Shown here: positions 8,392-16,576 of the stretch, piece by piece
How the letters are laid out: each line of letters begins with the position of its first letter
Position numbering within the stretch: position 1 is the stretch's first letter
From: Pseudomonas sp. NKUCC02_KPG
GTDB lineage: Bacteria; Pseudomonadota; Gammaproteobacteria; Pseudomonadales; Pseudomonadaceae
Length of the DNA stretch: 64,000 nt
Direction of reading: 5' to 3'
Assembly: GCF_019345465.1 (NCBI RefSeq)
Contig: NZ_JAHKRC010000016.1
Location: 1-64,000 of the forward strand
The notes under the pieces: generated by a model
The model's input: the letters and a program-made list of their open reading frames with translations, nothing else
The model's database searches: none
What the model was told of the DNA's origin: nothing
Position numbers and translations under genes: made by a program

Positions 8392-9360
8392 ATGGATAGC
8401 CGCCTGCTGAGTGAACGCAGTAGCGTGTTCCGACACGCAGACCCCCATGCCGTATCCGATTACGTGAACCTGCATGTGGGTCAGCACTGTATTGGCCTTT
8501 CCAGAACCACACGCCCCCTGGCGAGCCTCAATCACCGAAAATTCGCCGAACTTGACCTGTGCCGCATCAGTTACGGCGGCAGTGTCCGCGTGACGTCACC
8601 TGCGCTGGAGACCATCTTCCACCTGCAGGTCCTGTTGAGCGGCAATTGCCTGTGGCGTGGCCCGACCCGTGAGCACCATCTGGTGCCGGGCGAGCTGTTG
8701 CTGATCAATCCCGACGACCCGGTCGACCTGACGTACTCCCAGGATTGCGAAAAATTCATCCTTAAAATACCGGCCAGCTTGCTTGAATCGGTGTGTGACG
8801 ATCAGCGCTGGCGGCGACCTGCGGGTGGTGTGCGCTTTATGCGCAATCACTATAGGCTCGATGAGCTGGAAGGCTTTCTCGGCTTGCTGGGCATGGTATG
8901 CCAGGAGTCCGAGGCCAGCGACCCGCTGCTGCGGGTGCAGGAGCACTACACGCAGATTATCGGCAGCAAGTTGCTGACGCTGATGCAGACCAACATCAGC
9001 CGTGAAAACCTGGCCTCTGCCAGTGCCAGTATCGAGCGCATCCTCGACTACATCGAACGCAACCTGAAGCAGGACCTGAGCGGTGAAGACCTGGCCGCAC
9101 AGGCGCACATGAGTCCGCGCTCGCTCTACACCCTGTTTGAACGCCAGTTGGGCTTTACCCCCCTGCAATACATCCGCCAGCGCAAGCTCGAGCGTATCCA
9201 CGCCTGCCTGAACGACCCGAGCTGCACGGTACGCAGCCTCACGGAACTGGCGCTCGATTACGGCTTTATGCACTTGGGCCGTTTTTCCGAAAGCTACCGT
9301 TTGCAGTTTGGCGAGCTGCCTTCGAGCACCTTCAAGCGCCGGCATTGCGTCGCCCTGTAG
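8392..9360 (+). CDS. benR: BenR, AraC/XylS-family activator of benzoate genes
   Basis: AraC/XylS regulator of 322 aa that activates the ben promoter when benzoate is bound. The N-terminal sensing domain has LDLCRISYGGSVRV and LLINPDDPVDLTYSQDCEKF, close to XylS. The C-terminal double helix-turn-helix includes MSPRSLYTLFERQLGFTPLQ and LALDYGFMHLGRFSESYR. The start at 8392 (MDSRLLSERSSVFRHADPHA) matches the XylS N-terminus; upstream ATGs at 8329 and 8368 have no ribosome binding site. benA lies 886 bp downstream, with a BenR-type direct-repeat operator before it. A PcaR-like site precedes benR itself. Confidence 0.92.
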   Translation: MDSRLLSERSSVFRHADPHAVSDYVNLHVGQHCIGLSRTTRPLASLNHRKFAELDLCRISYGGSVRVTSPALETIFHLQVLLSGNCLWRGPTREHHLVPGELLLINPDDPVDLTYSQDCEKFILKIPASLLESVCDDQRWRRPAGGVRFMRNHYRLDELEGFLGLLGMVCQESEASDPLLRVQEHYTQIIGSKLLTLMQTNISRENLASASASIERILDYIERNLKQDLSGEDLAAQAHMSPRSLYTLFERQLGFTPLQYIRQRKLERIHACLNDPSCTVRSLTELALDYGFMHLGRFSESYRLQFGELPSSTFKRRHCVAL

Positions 9361-9497
9361 ATACTCTGTTGCCAGCCGGCCTGTTCAGAGAAATGTGCTT
9401 CGCTAAAAAGGTCGGCCTGTAGGCCGCCTCGGCGGGCAGTTGATCTTGTTTTTGCACTGGTTTTTGATCTGCCTGCCCTTCGGGAGGCCGGAGCGAG

Positions 9498-9764
9498 GGC
9501 CGTACGCCAGGGCAAGGCCTTTTTGGTTCCTTTTGTGGCTGTTTGACAAAAGGGACTCGCCGTAAGGGCGAAACCATCGTTTCAGTTAACCGCGAATGCT
9601 GGATATGTACCTCGTGTGCCAGTTGTTTTGCGATGCGCCCGCAGCGATGCCGAGTACATATCCATTCGATGTGTCACGACTTTCTACGGGTTCCGCCCTT
9701 ACGGCGGGTCACTTTTTCCAGACGCCGAAAAAGTAACCAAAAAGGCTTGCCCTACCATACGGCC
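9498..9764. repeat. Nested long inverted-repeat element between benR and benA
   Basis: Imperfect outer arms of about 77 bp, 9498-9575 and 9689-9764, share runs such as GGCCGTA, GGGCAAG, CCTTTTTGGTT and CGCCGTAAGGGCG in inverted orientation. Inside, a second pair GGATATGTAC (9601-9610) / GTACATATCC (9654-9663) forms an inner stem. There is no coding sequence in it. The structure resembles a dispersed Pseudomonas repeat or MITE-like element. Confidence 0.8.
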
Positions 9765-9817
9765 GCCTCGCCCAGGCTCGGTGGTTCCCTCACTCCGGCA
9801 CTGTCATGGAGGCACGC

Positions 9818-9845
9818 CGCGACGGGCCATCCATGGCCCATCGCG
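9818..9845. repeat. Hairpin CGCGAYGGGCCAT-CC-ATGGCCC-TCGCG
   Basis: Near-perfect palindrome around CC at 9831-9832 with 13-bp arms and one mismatch. It follows the nested repeat element and is GC-rich. The region 9765-10008 holds no credible gene. Probably part of a dispersed intergenic repeat. Confidence 0.6.
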
Positions 9846-10008
9846 GCTGGCGCGGCGTCCTGCCGCGCCACCCCCATAACAGCACCTGCGTTCGGCCTTC
9901 TGTGATGGGCATTCGCGTCGTCTGGACATACGTGTGGCTCTAGCAAAAGCAAAATGCATCGCAGACGCCACAGAGCCTTGCACAAAACGTTTTAGCGCCA
10001 ACAAACAA

Positions 10009-10130
10009 GTCGCTGACGAGGAACGAAGGCTGCGATCGGCATGATCGCGGTGCATCTGAAGCATCGGATTGAATGGTTTTGCGGTCGCTGCGTGCCCGAT
10101 CGCAGCCTCGCGGAGCTCGTCAGCGGCTAC
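10009..10130. repeat. Dispersed intergenic repeat (GTCGCTGACGAG family)
   Basis: Begins GTCGCTGACGAGGAACGAAG, followed by GCTGCGATCGG, and ends with the inverted partner CCGATCGCAGCCTCG...CTCGTCAGCGGCTAC. The same family occurs at 28218-28301, 38474-38639 and 42811-43287. It ends 18 bp before the first BenR half-site. Confidence 0.75.
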
Positions 10131-10147
10131 GTAGTGACAGAGCTCTG

Positions 10148-10183
10148 CGCACTAATCGGATAACGATCCGCAGTAAACGGATA
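10148..10183 (+). promoter_or_regulatory. BenR/XylS-type direct-repeat operator of the ben promoter
   Basis: Two direct repeats CGCA-N6-GGATA, at 10148-10162 and 10169-10183, are exactly 21 bp apart. This matches the published XylS arrangement (TGCA-N6-GGNTA, two sites two helical turns apart, the proximal one overlapping the -35). A plausible -10 (CCTAAC, about 10203-10208) follows. It lies 64 bp before the benA start and next to a XylS-like regulator gene. Confidence 0.82.
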
Positions 10184-10246
10184 TTGCTTCTCGAATCGAC
10201 TCCCTAACCTGACCGGGCCTGAACAATAACAACGGAGGCCCTGGCC

Positions 10247-11605
10247 ATGTCCCTGGGAATCGATTACTTGAATGCCATGCTTGAAGAAGACAAGGACAAG
10301 GGCGTCTACCGCTGCAAGCGCGAGATGTTTACCGACCCTGATCTCTTCGAACTTGAAATGACCCACATCTTCGAGGGCAACTGGATCTACCTCGCCCACG
10401 AGAGCCAGATCCCCAACGTTAACGACTTTCTGACCACCACCATTGGGCGCCAGCCGATTTTTATCGCGCGCAACAAGGCCGGTGAGCTCAACGCTTTCCT
10501 CAATGCCTGCAGCCATCGCGGCGCCATGCTGTGCCGGCACAAGACCGGCAATCGTGCCAGCTACACCTGCCCGTTCCACGGCTGGACCTTCAACAACAGC
10601 GGCAAGCTGCTCAAGGTCAAGGACCCGAGCGCGGCCGGCTACCCCGAAGGTTTCAACTGCGAAGGTTCCCACGACCTGACCAAAGTTGCCCGTTTCGAGT
10701 CCTATCGCGGCTTTCTGTTTGGCAGTCTCAACCCTGACGTCAAATCCCTGGCCGAACACCTGGGTGAGTCGGCCAAGATCATCGACATGATCGTCGACCA
10801 GTCCGCCGATGGCCTGGAAGTACTGCGCGGCGCCAGTTCCTATATCTACGAAGGCAACTGGAAACTCGCCGCTGAAAACGGCGCCGATGGCTACCACGTC
10901 AGCTCCGTGCACTGGAACTACGCCGCCACGCAAAACCAGCGCACCCTGCGTGAAGCCGGTGAAGAAATCAAAACCATGAGCGCCGGTAGCTGGGCCAAGA
11001 GCGGTGGCGGTTTCTACTCGTTCGACCACGGCCATTTGCTGCTCTGGACCCGCTGGGCCAACCCCCAGGATCGCCCGGCCTACGAGCGCCGCGACGAGCT
11101 GTCACGGGACTTCGGCCAGGCCCGCGCCGACTGGATGATCGATAACTCGCGCAACCTGTGCCTGTATCCCAACGTCTACCTGATGGATCAGTTCAGCTCG
11201 CAAATCCGCATCGCCAGGCCCATCTCGGTCGACAAGACCGAGATCACCATTTACTGCATCGCCCCCAAGGGCGAAAGCAGTGAAGCGCGCACCAAGCGTA
11301 TTCGCCAGTACGAAGATTTCTTCAACGTCAGCGGCATGGCCACCCCGGATGACCTGGAAGAGTTCCGCTCCTGCCAGACCGGTTACGGCGCAGGTCGCGG
11401 CTGGAACGATATGTCTCGCGGTGCCGAGCACTGGGTCGAAGGTGCCGATGCCGGTGCCCGTGAAATCGACCTCAAGCCCTTGCTGTCCGGCGTTCGTACC
11501 GAAGATGAAGGCCTGTTTGTGCTGCAACACAAGTACTGGCAGGAAACCATGCTCAAGGCTACGGCGTGCGAGCCTGGGCTGATCCCCGTGGAGGCCGTGC
11601 AATGA
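10247..11605 (+). CDS. benA: Benzoate 1,2-dioxygenase, large (alpha) subunit
   Basis: Catalytic alpha subunit of 452 aa. It dihydroxylates benzoate to the cis-diol 1,2-dihydroxycyclohexa-3,5-diene-1-carboxylate. The Rieske [2Fe-2S] site is CSHRGAMLC...YTCPFHGW (Cys88, His90, Cys108, His111). The mononuclear iron site is ENGADGYHVSSVHWN (Asp214 bridging, His217, His222). GGAGG precedes the ATG. First gene of benABCD-catBCA, overlapping benB by 4 bp. The close match in the FEGNWIYLAHESQIP and GQPIF-type regions favours benA over the related anthranilate (antA) or toluate (xylX) genes, although the toluate homologue cannot be fully excluded. Confidence 0.95.
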   Translation: MSLGIDYLNAMLEEDKDKGVYRCKREMFTDPDLFELEMTHIFEGNWIYLAHESQIPNVNDFLTTTIGRQPIFIARNKAGELNAFLNACSHRGAMLCRHKTGNRASYTCPFHGWTFNNSGKLLKVKDPSAAGYPEGFNCEGSHDLTKVARFESYRGFLFGSLNPDVKSLAEHLGESAKIIDMIVDQSADGLEVLRGASSYIYEGNWKLAAENGADGYHVSSVHWNYAATQNQRTLREAGEEIKTMSAGSWAKSGGGFYSFDHGHLLLWTRWANPQDRPAYERRDELSRDFGQARADWMIDNSRNLCLYPNVYLMDQFSSQIRIARPISVDKTEITIYCIAPKGESSEARTKRIRQYEDFFNVSGMATPDDLEEFRSCQTGYGAGRGWNDMSRGAEHWVEGADAGAREIDLKPLLSGVRTEDEGLFVLQHKYWQETMLKATACEPGLIPVEAVQ

Positions 11606-12090
11606 ACAGCCTCTATGGAATGGTGTGCGAATTTCTGTATCGCGAAGCGCGTTACCTGGACGACGGCCAGTGGGATCAATGGCTGGAACTGTACGCCGCC
11701 GATGCGAGTTTCTGGATGCCGTGCTGGGACGACAACGACACCCTGACCGAAGACCCGCAAAGCGAAATTTCGCTGATCTGGTACGGCAGCCGTGGCGGCC
11801 TGGAAGACCGGGTGTTCCGGATCAAGACCGAGCGCTCCAGTGCGACCATGCCCGACACCCGCACCTCCCACAACCTGAGCAATATCGAGATCGTCGACGA
11901 GGCCGACGGGCTGTGCCAAGTGCGCTTCAACTGGCACACCCTGAGCTTTCGCTACAAGACCACTGACAGCTACTTCGGCACCAGCTTTTACACCCTCGAC
12001 CTGCGCGGCCCCCAGCCGCTGATCAAGGCCAAGAAAGTAGTGCTCAAGAACGACTACGTGCGTCAGGTCATCGACATCTACCACATCTGA
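11602..12090 (+). CDS. benB: Benzoate 1,2-dioxygenase, small (beta) subunit
   Basis: Structural beta subunit of 162 aa of the alpha3beta3 ring-hydroxylating dioxygenase, with the SnoaL-like cone fold. Typical blocks are EFLYREARYLDDGQWDQWLE and FWMPCWDDNDTLTEDPQSEI. The start at 11602 overlaps the benA stop (ATGA), and the next in-frame upstream start lies deep inside benA. It has no catalytic residues of its own. Confidence 0.95.
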   Translation: MNSLYGMVCEFLYREARYLDDGQWDQWLELYAADASFWMPCWDDNDTLTEDPQSEISLIWYGSRGGLEDRVFRIKTERSSATMPDTRTSHNLSNIEIVDEADGLCQVRFNWHTLSFRYKTTDSYFGTSFYTLDLRGPQPLIKAKKVVLKNDYVRQVIDIYHI

Positions 12091-12113
12091 TCAACGCTGT
12101 GATGCGTGCCTGA

Positions 12114-12131
12114 AGGTGCCTGCGGGCACCT
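12114..12131 (+). other. Intercistronic hairpin between benB and benC
   Basis: AGGTGCC-TGCG-GGCACCT, a 7-bp GC-rich stem with a tetraloop in the 70-bp benB-benC gap. It has no T tract, so an mRNA-stability or processing role is more likely than termination. Confidence 0.45.
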
Positions 12132-12160
12132 GCGGCCCGGCATCGCCTGCGAGGTACATT

Positions 12161-13171
12161 ATGAGCTTTCAAATTGCGCTCAATTTCGAAGACGGCGTTA
12201 CCCGTTTTATCGAAGCCAACAGCCAGGAAACCGTCGCCGATGCGGCTTACCGCCAGGGCATCAATATCCCGCTGGACTGCCGCGACGGTGCCTGCGGTAC
12301 CTGCAAGTGCTTTGCCGAAGCCGGGCGCTACGAGCTGGGCGACGACTATATCGAAGACGCGCTGAGTGAAGATGAAGTCGAGCAGGGCTACGTGCTGACC
12401 TGCCAGATGCGTGCTGCCAGCGACTGCGTATTGCGTGTGCCCGCTTCTTCGACAGTGTGCAAGACCCAGCAGGCCAGTTTTGAAGCGAGCATCAGCGATG
12501 TGCGCCAGCTGTCCGAGAGCACCATTGCGCTGTCGATCAAGGGCGAGTCCCTGAGCAGTCTGGCCTTCTTGCCGGGTCAATACGTCAACTTGAATGTACC
12601 GGGCAGCGACCAGTCGCGGGCTTACTCCTTCAGCACGCTGCAAAAGGATGGCGAGGTCAGTTTCCTGATTCGCAATGTGCCCGGCGGATTGATGAGCAGC
12701 TTCTTGACCGGGATTGCCAAGGCGGGCGACAGCATGACCCTGGCCGGGCCGCTGGGCAGCTTCTATTTGCGCCAGATCCAGCGCCCGCTGTTGCTGCTGG
12801 CCGGAGGCACGGGGCTGGCACCGTTTACCGCAATGCTGGAAAAAATCGCCGAGCAGGGCAGCCCGCACCCGGTGCATCTGATCTATGGCGTGAGCAACGA
12901 CTTTGATCTGGTTGAAATGGACCGCCTGCAGGCCCTGAGCGCCCGCATTGCCAACTTCAGCTTCAGTGCCTGCGTGGCCAACCCGCAGAGTCAGCATCCG
13001 CTCAAGGGCTACGTCACCCAGCATATCGAGCCATGCCATCTGAACCAGGGCGATGTCGACGTGTACCTGTGCGGCCCGCCGCCGATGGTGGAGGCAGTCA
13101 ACCTCTACATCCGTGAGCAAGGCATTACACCGGCCAATTTCTACTACGAAAAATTCGCCGCGGCCGCTTGA
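12161..13171 (+). CDS. benC: Benzoate 1,2-dioxygenase electron-transfer reductase
   Basis: Reductase of 336 aa that carries electrons from NADH through FAD and a plant-type [2Fe-2S] centre to BenAB. Order: N-terminal ferredoxin with CRDGACGTCKC and a distal cysteine (Cys40, Cys45, Cys48, Cys81), FAD domain with RAYSFS, then NADH domain with LLAGGTGLAPFTAM and VYLCGPPPMVEA. The start at 12161 follows GAGG at proper spacing. Normal length, all cofactor residues present. Confidence 0.95.
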   Translation: MSFQIALNFEDGVTRFIEANSQETVADAAYRQGINIPLDCRDGACGTCKCFAEAGRYELGDDYIEDALSEDEVEQGYVLTCQMRAASDCVLRVPASSTVCKTQQASFEASISDVRQLSESTIALSIKGESLSSLAFLPGQYVNLNVPGSDQSRAYSFSTLQKDGEVSFLIRNVPGGLMSSFLTGIAKAGDSMTLAGPLGSFYLRQIQRPLLLLAGGTGLAPFTAMLEKIAEQGSPHPVHLIYGVSNDFDLVEMDRLQALSARIANFSFSACVANPQSQHPLKGYVTQHIEPCHLNQGDVDVYLCGPPPMVEAVNLYIREQGITPANFYYEKFAAAA

Positions 13172-13193
13172 TTCCTTTTTAACCGAGGTTGCC

Positions 13194-13955
13194 ATGAACA
13201 ACAGATTCGACAACAAGGTCGTGCTGGTTACCGGCGCAGCCCAAGGCATCGGACGCCGTGTGTGTGAACGCTTGCTGGCCGAAGGCGCGCAGGTCATTGC
13301 GGTGGATCGTTCTGAACTGGTTTTCGAGCTGCAGGGCGAGGGCGTGCTCACCCTGACGGCCGACCTTGAACAGTACACCGACTGCGCTCGGGTGATGGCT
13401 GAGGCGGTAAAAACCTTTGGCCGTCTCGATGTGCTGATCAATAACGTGGGCGGCACCATCTGGGCCAAGCCGTTCGAGCACTATCAGGTCGAAGAAATCG
13501 AGGCTGAAGTGCGCCGCTCGTTGTTCCCCACCCTGTGGTGCTGCCATGCGGCGCTGCCCTACATGCTGGAACAGGGCCGTGGCGCAATCGTCAATGTGTC
13601 TTCAATCGCCACCCGCAGTGTCAACCGCGTGCCTTACGGCGCGGCCAAGGGCGGAGTGAATGCACTGACTGCCTGCCTGGCGTTCGAGAACGCCGGGCGC
13701 GGCATTCGGGTGAATGCCACCGCACCGGGGGGGACCGAGGCACCGCCGCGACGTATTGCGCGCAATGACGCCGAGCAAACCCCGGACGAGAAAGTCTGGT
13801 ACCAGCAAATCGTCGACCAGACCCTGGACAGCAGTTTGATGAAACGCTACGCCAGCCTCGATGAGCAGGTCGGCGCGATCCTGTTTCTGGCCAGCGACGA
13901 AGCCTCCTATATCACCGGCGTAACCCTGCCGGTCGGCGGCGGCGACCTCGGCTGA
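13194..13955 (+). CDS. benD: cis-Dihydrodiol (benzoate diol) dehydrogenase
   Basis: Short-chain dehydrogenase of 253 aa that oxidises and decarboxylates the benzoate cis-diol to catechol with NAD+. Nucleotide motif TGAAQGIG (13-20), catalytic Ser136, Tyr148 and Lys152 (PYGAAKGG). The start at 13194 follows CCGAGG. It links the ben genes to catB, which begins 35 bp later, so the pathway runs on without a visible promoter. Confidence 0.94.
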   Translation: MNNRFDNKVVLVTGAAQGIGRRVCERLLAEGAQVIAVDRSELVFELQGEGVLTLTADLEQYTDCARVMAEAVKTFGRLDVLINNVGGTIWAKPFEHYQVEEIEAEVRRSLFPTLWCCHAALPYMLEQGRGAIVNVSSIATRSVNRVPYGAAKGGVNALTACLAFENAGRGIRVNATAPGGTEAPPRRIARNDAEQTPDEKVWYQQIVDQTLDSSLMKRYASLDEQVGAILFLASDEASYITGVTLPVGGGDLG

Positions 13956-13990
13956 AGGGCCGGTATCAAGTACCTGACGGGAAGACTGAA

Positions 13991-15109
13991 ATGAACCAAG
14001 TCCTGATTGAAAGCCTGACGACCCTGATCGTCGACCTGCCCACCATCCGCCCGCACACGCTGGCGATGCATACCATGCGCAAGCAGACCCTGGTGATCCT
14101 GCGCCTGCGTTGCAGCGACGGCATCGAAGGTATCGGCGAAGCCACCACCATCGGCGGCCTGGCCTACGGGTACGAGAGCCCGGAAAGCATCAAGGCCAAC
14201 ATTGATGCGCACCTCGCGCCAATGCTGGTGGGCAAGCCTGCGGACAATATCAATGCCGCCATGCAGACCCTGGACAAGATTGCCAAAGGCAATACGTTTG
14301 CCAAGTCCGGGATCGAAAGCGCGTTGCTGGACGCTCAGGGCAAGCGCCTGGGGCTGCCGGTCAGCGAGCTGCTGGGCGGTCGGGTACGTGACAGCCTGGA
14401 AGTGGCCTGGACCCTGGCCAGTGGCGACACCGCCCGGGATATCGCCGAAGCCGAGCAGATGCTGGATGTGCGCCGTCACCGGATCTTCAAGCTCAAGATT
14501 GGGGCCAACCCGCTGGAGCAAGACCTCAAGCATGTGCTCGCCATTAAAAAGGCCTTGGGCGACCGGGCCAGCGTGCGCGTCGACGTCAACCAGTACTGGG
14601 ACGAATCCCAGGCCATCCGGGGCTGCCAGGTGCTGGGTGACAACGGTATCGACCTGATTGAACAGCCGATTTCACGGGTCAACCGCTCGGGCCAGGTGCG
14701 CCTGAACCAGCGCAGTCCGGCGCCGATCATGGCCGACGAGTCCATCGAAAGTGTCGAAGACGCCTTTAGCCTTGCGGCAGACGGCGCGGCCAGCGTATTC
14801 GCCCTCAAGATCGCCAAAAACGGCGGCCCTCGCGCCGTGCTGCGTACTGCGCACATCGCCGAAGCTGCGGGTATCGCCCTGTACGGCGGCACCATGCTTG
14901 AAGGTTCGGTGGGCACGCTGGCATCAGCCCATGCGTTCCTCACCCTCAAGCAACTGACCTGGGGCACAGAACTGTTCGGGCCGTTGCTTTTGACCGAAGA
15001 CATCGTGACCGAGGCGCCCCAGTACCGGGATTTTGAGCTGCACATTCCGCGTACCCCGGGTCTGGGCCTGATGCTGGACGAAGAACGCCTGGCGCGCTTC
15101 AGCCGCTGA
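13991..15109 (+). CDS. catB: Muconate cycloisomerase
   Basis: Enolase-superfamily enzyme of 372 aa that cyclises cis,cis-muconate to muconolactone. All expected residues are visible: Lys167 and Lys169 (FKLKIG), the metal ligands Asp198, Glu224 and Asp249, and Lys273. In most pseudomonads catB is divergent from catR and controlled by CatR; here it sits directly behind benD and no LysR-type gene is nearby. GGAAG precedes the ATG. Confidence 0.95.
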   Translation: MNQVLIESLTTLIVDLPTIRPHTLAMHTMRKQTLVILRLRCSDGIEGIGEATTIGGLAYGYESPESIKANIDAHLAPMLVGKPADNINAAMQTLDKIAKGNTFAKSGIESALLDAQGKRLGLPVSELLGGRVRDSLEVAWTLASGDTARDIAEAEQMLDVRRHRIFKLKIGANPLEQDLKHVLAIKKALGDRASVRVDVNQYWDESQAIRGCQVLGDNGIDLIEQPISRVNRSGQVRLNQRSPAPIMADESIESVEDAFSLAADGAASVFALKIAKNGGPRAVLRTAHIAEAAGIALYGGTMLEGSVGTLASAHAFLTLKQLTWGTELFGPLLLTEDIVTEAPQYRDFELHIPRTPGLGLMLDEERLARFSR

Positions 15110-15157
15110 CACTTGTCCTTTCCAAACCCGCAGTAATGATTTTCAAGGAGCCCCCCC

Positions 15158-15448
15158 ATGCTTTTCCACGTAAAAATGACCGTGAACCTGCCACTCGACA
15201 TGGACCCGGCCAAGGCCGCGACGCTCAAGGCCGACGAAAAGGAACTGGCCCAGCGCCTGCAACAGGAAGGCAAGTGGCGCCACCTGTGGCGCATTGCCGG
15301 GCACTACGCCAACTACAGCGTATTTGACGTGGCCAGCGTCGAGGCCTTGCACGACACGCTGCTGCAATTGCCGCTCTTCCCCTACATGGATATCGAGATC
15401 GAAGGGCTCTGCCGCCACCCGTCCTCGATCCATGACGACGACCGCTAA
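15158..15448 (+). CDS. catC: Muconolactone delta-isomerase
   Basis: Protein of 96 aa, the full family length, that isomerises muconolactone to 3-oxoadipate enol-lactone. Conserved opening MLFHVKMTVNLPLDM and core WRHLWRIAGHYANYSVFDV. AAGGAG lies 7 bp upstream. It follows catB by 48 bp and precedes catA by 42 bp. The next enzyme of the route (PcaD, enol-lactone hydrolase) is not in the window. Confidence 0.95.
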   Translation: MLFHVKMTVNLPLDMDPAKAATLKADEKELAQRLQQEGKWRHLWRIAGHYANYSVFDVASVEALHDTLLQLPLFPYMDIEIEGLCRHPSSIHDDDR

Positions 15449-15490
15449 CCCTTTCATTCCCTCGCACAAGAACAAGATAAGGTGAGCCCC

Positions 15491-16435
15491 ATGACCGTGA
15501 AAATATCCCACACTGACGGTATCCAGAGCTTCTTCAAAGAAGCCGCCGGCTTTGGCAGCGACAATGGCAGTCCGCGTCTCAAAAGCATCATCCTGCGAGT
15601 GCTGCAGGACAGCGCAAAAATCATCGAAGACCTTGAAATCACCGAGGACGAATTCTGGAAGTCCGTGGACTACCTCAACCGTCTGGGCGGCCGCTCGGAA
15701 GCCGGTCTGTTGGTAGCAGGCCTGGGCATCGAGCACTTTATCGACCTGTTGCAGGACGCCAAGGATGAGCAGGCCGGTCAGGTCGGCGGCACGCCTCGCA
15801 CCATCGAAGGCCCGCTGTACGTGGCCGGTGCGCCGCTGTCCGAAGGGCACGCGCGGATGGACGACGGCAGTGAAGAGGGTGTCGCCACTGTGATGTTCCT
15901 CGAAGGCCAGGTGTTCGACGCCCAGGGCAAGCCGCTGGCTGGCGCCACGGTCGACCTGTGGCACGCCAACACCAAGGGCACCTATTCGTTTTTCGACCAG
16001 AGCCAGTCTGAGTACAACCTGCGTCGGCGCATCATCACGGATGCCGAAGGTCGCTATCGCGCCCGCAGTATCGTGCCATCGGGCTACGGCTGCGATCCAC
16101 AGGGGCCGACCCAGGAATGCCTGGATCTGCTGGGGCGCCACGGCCAGCGTCCGGCCCATGTGCACTTCTTTATCTCGGCCCCCGGCCATCGGCACCTGAC
16201 GACCCAGATCAACCTGTCGGGCGACAAGTACCTGTGGGACGACTTTGCCTATGCCACCCGTGAAGGTCTGGTGGGTGAAGTGCAGTTTCGCGACGATGGC
16301 GCCCGTGATGTGACGGGGCGATATGCCGAACTTGCCTTCGACTTCCAGCTGCAGCAGGCCGCCGCCCCGGCAGCCGAGTTGCGCAGCCATCGCCCGCGGG
16401 CGTTGCAGGAAAACTGTTCGTCCAGCAACAGTTGA
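15491..16435 (+). CDS. catA: Catechol 1,2-dioxygenase (intradiol)
   Basis: Non-haem Fe(III) dioxygenase of 314 aa that splits catechol between the hydroxyls to cis,cis-muconate. Iron ligands Tyr165, Tyr199 (VPSGYGC), His223 and His225 (PAHVHFF) are all present, and the N-terminal helical dimerisation domain is intact. The ATG at 15491 lies at a good distance from AAGGTGAG; a GTG at 15482 is less likely. catA is last in the operon, behind catB and catC. Confidence 0.95.
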   Translation: MTVKISHTDGIQSFFKEAAGFGSDNGSPRLKSIILRVLQDSAKIIEDLEITEDEFWKSVDYLNRLGGRSEAGLLVAGLGIEHFIDLLQDAKDEQAGQVGGTPRTIEGPLYVAGAPLSEGHARMDDGSEEGVATVMFLEGQVFDAQGKPLAGATVDLWHANTKGTYSFFDQSQSEYNLRRRIITDAEGRYRARSIVPSGYGCDPQGPTQECLDLLGRHGQRPAHVHFFISAPGHRHLTTQINLSGDKYLWDDFAYATREGLVGEVQFRDDGARDVTGRYAELAFDFQLQQAAAPAAELRSHRPRALQENCSSSNS

Positions 16436-16576
16436 GCAACACCCAGGCGTGAATCCGGGCACTCCGGAGGCGGGTAATCCCCCCGGACGAGCCCTGAATC
16501 CGGGCCCGCAAGGTGAATCGATACAGCGGCATGGTCTGTGCAATGTTCCTGAAAAAACACTTCAGGAACCACACCC

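Noticed and set aside
12068..13468. 466-aa open frame on the minus strand
   Set aside because: Antisense to benC and benD; composition is low-complexity and has no domain.
15143..16543. 466-aa open frame on the minus strand
   Set aside because: Antisense to catC and catA, which carry all catalytic residues; the antisense product has no motif.
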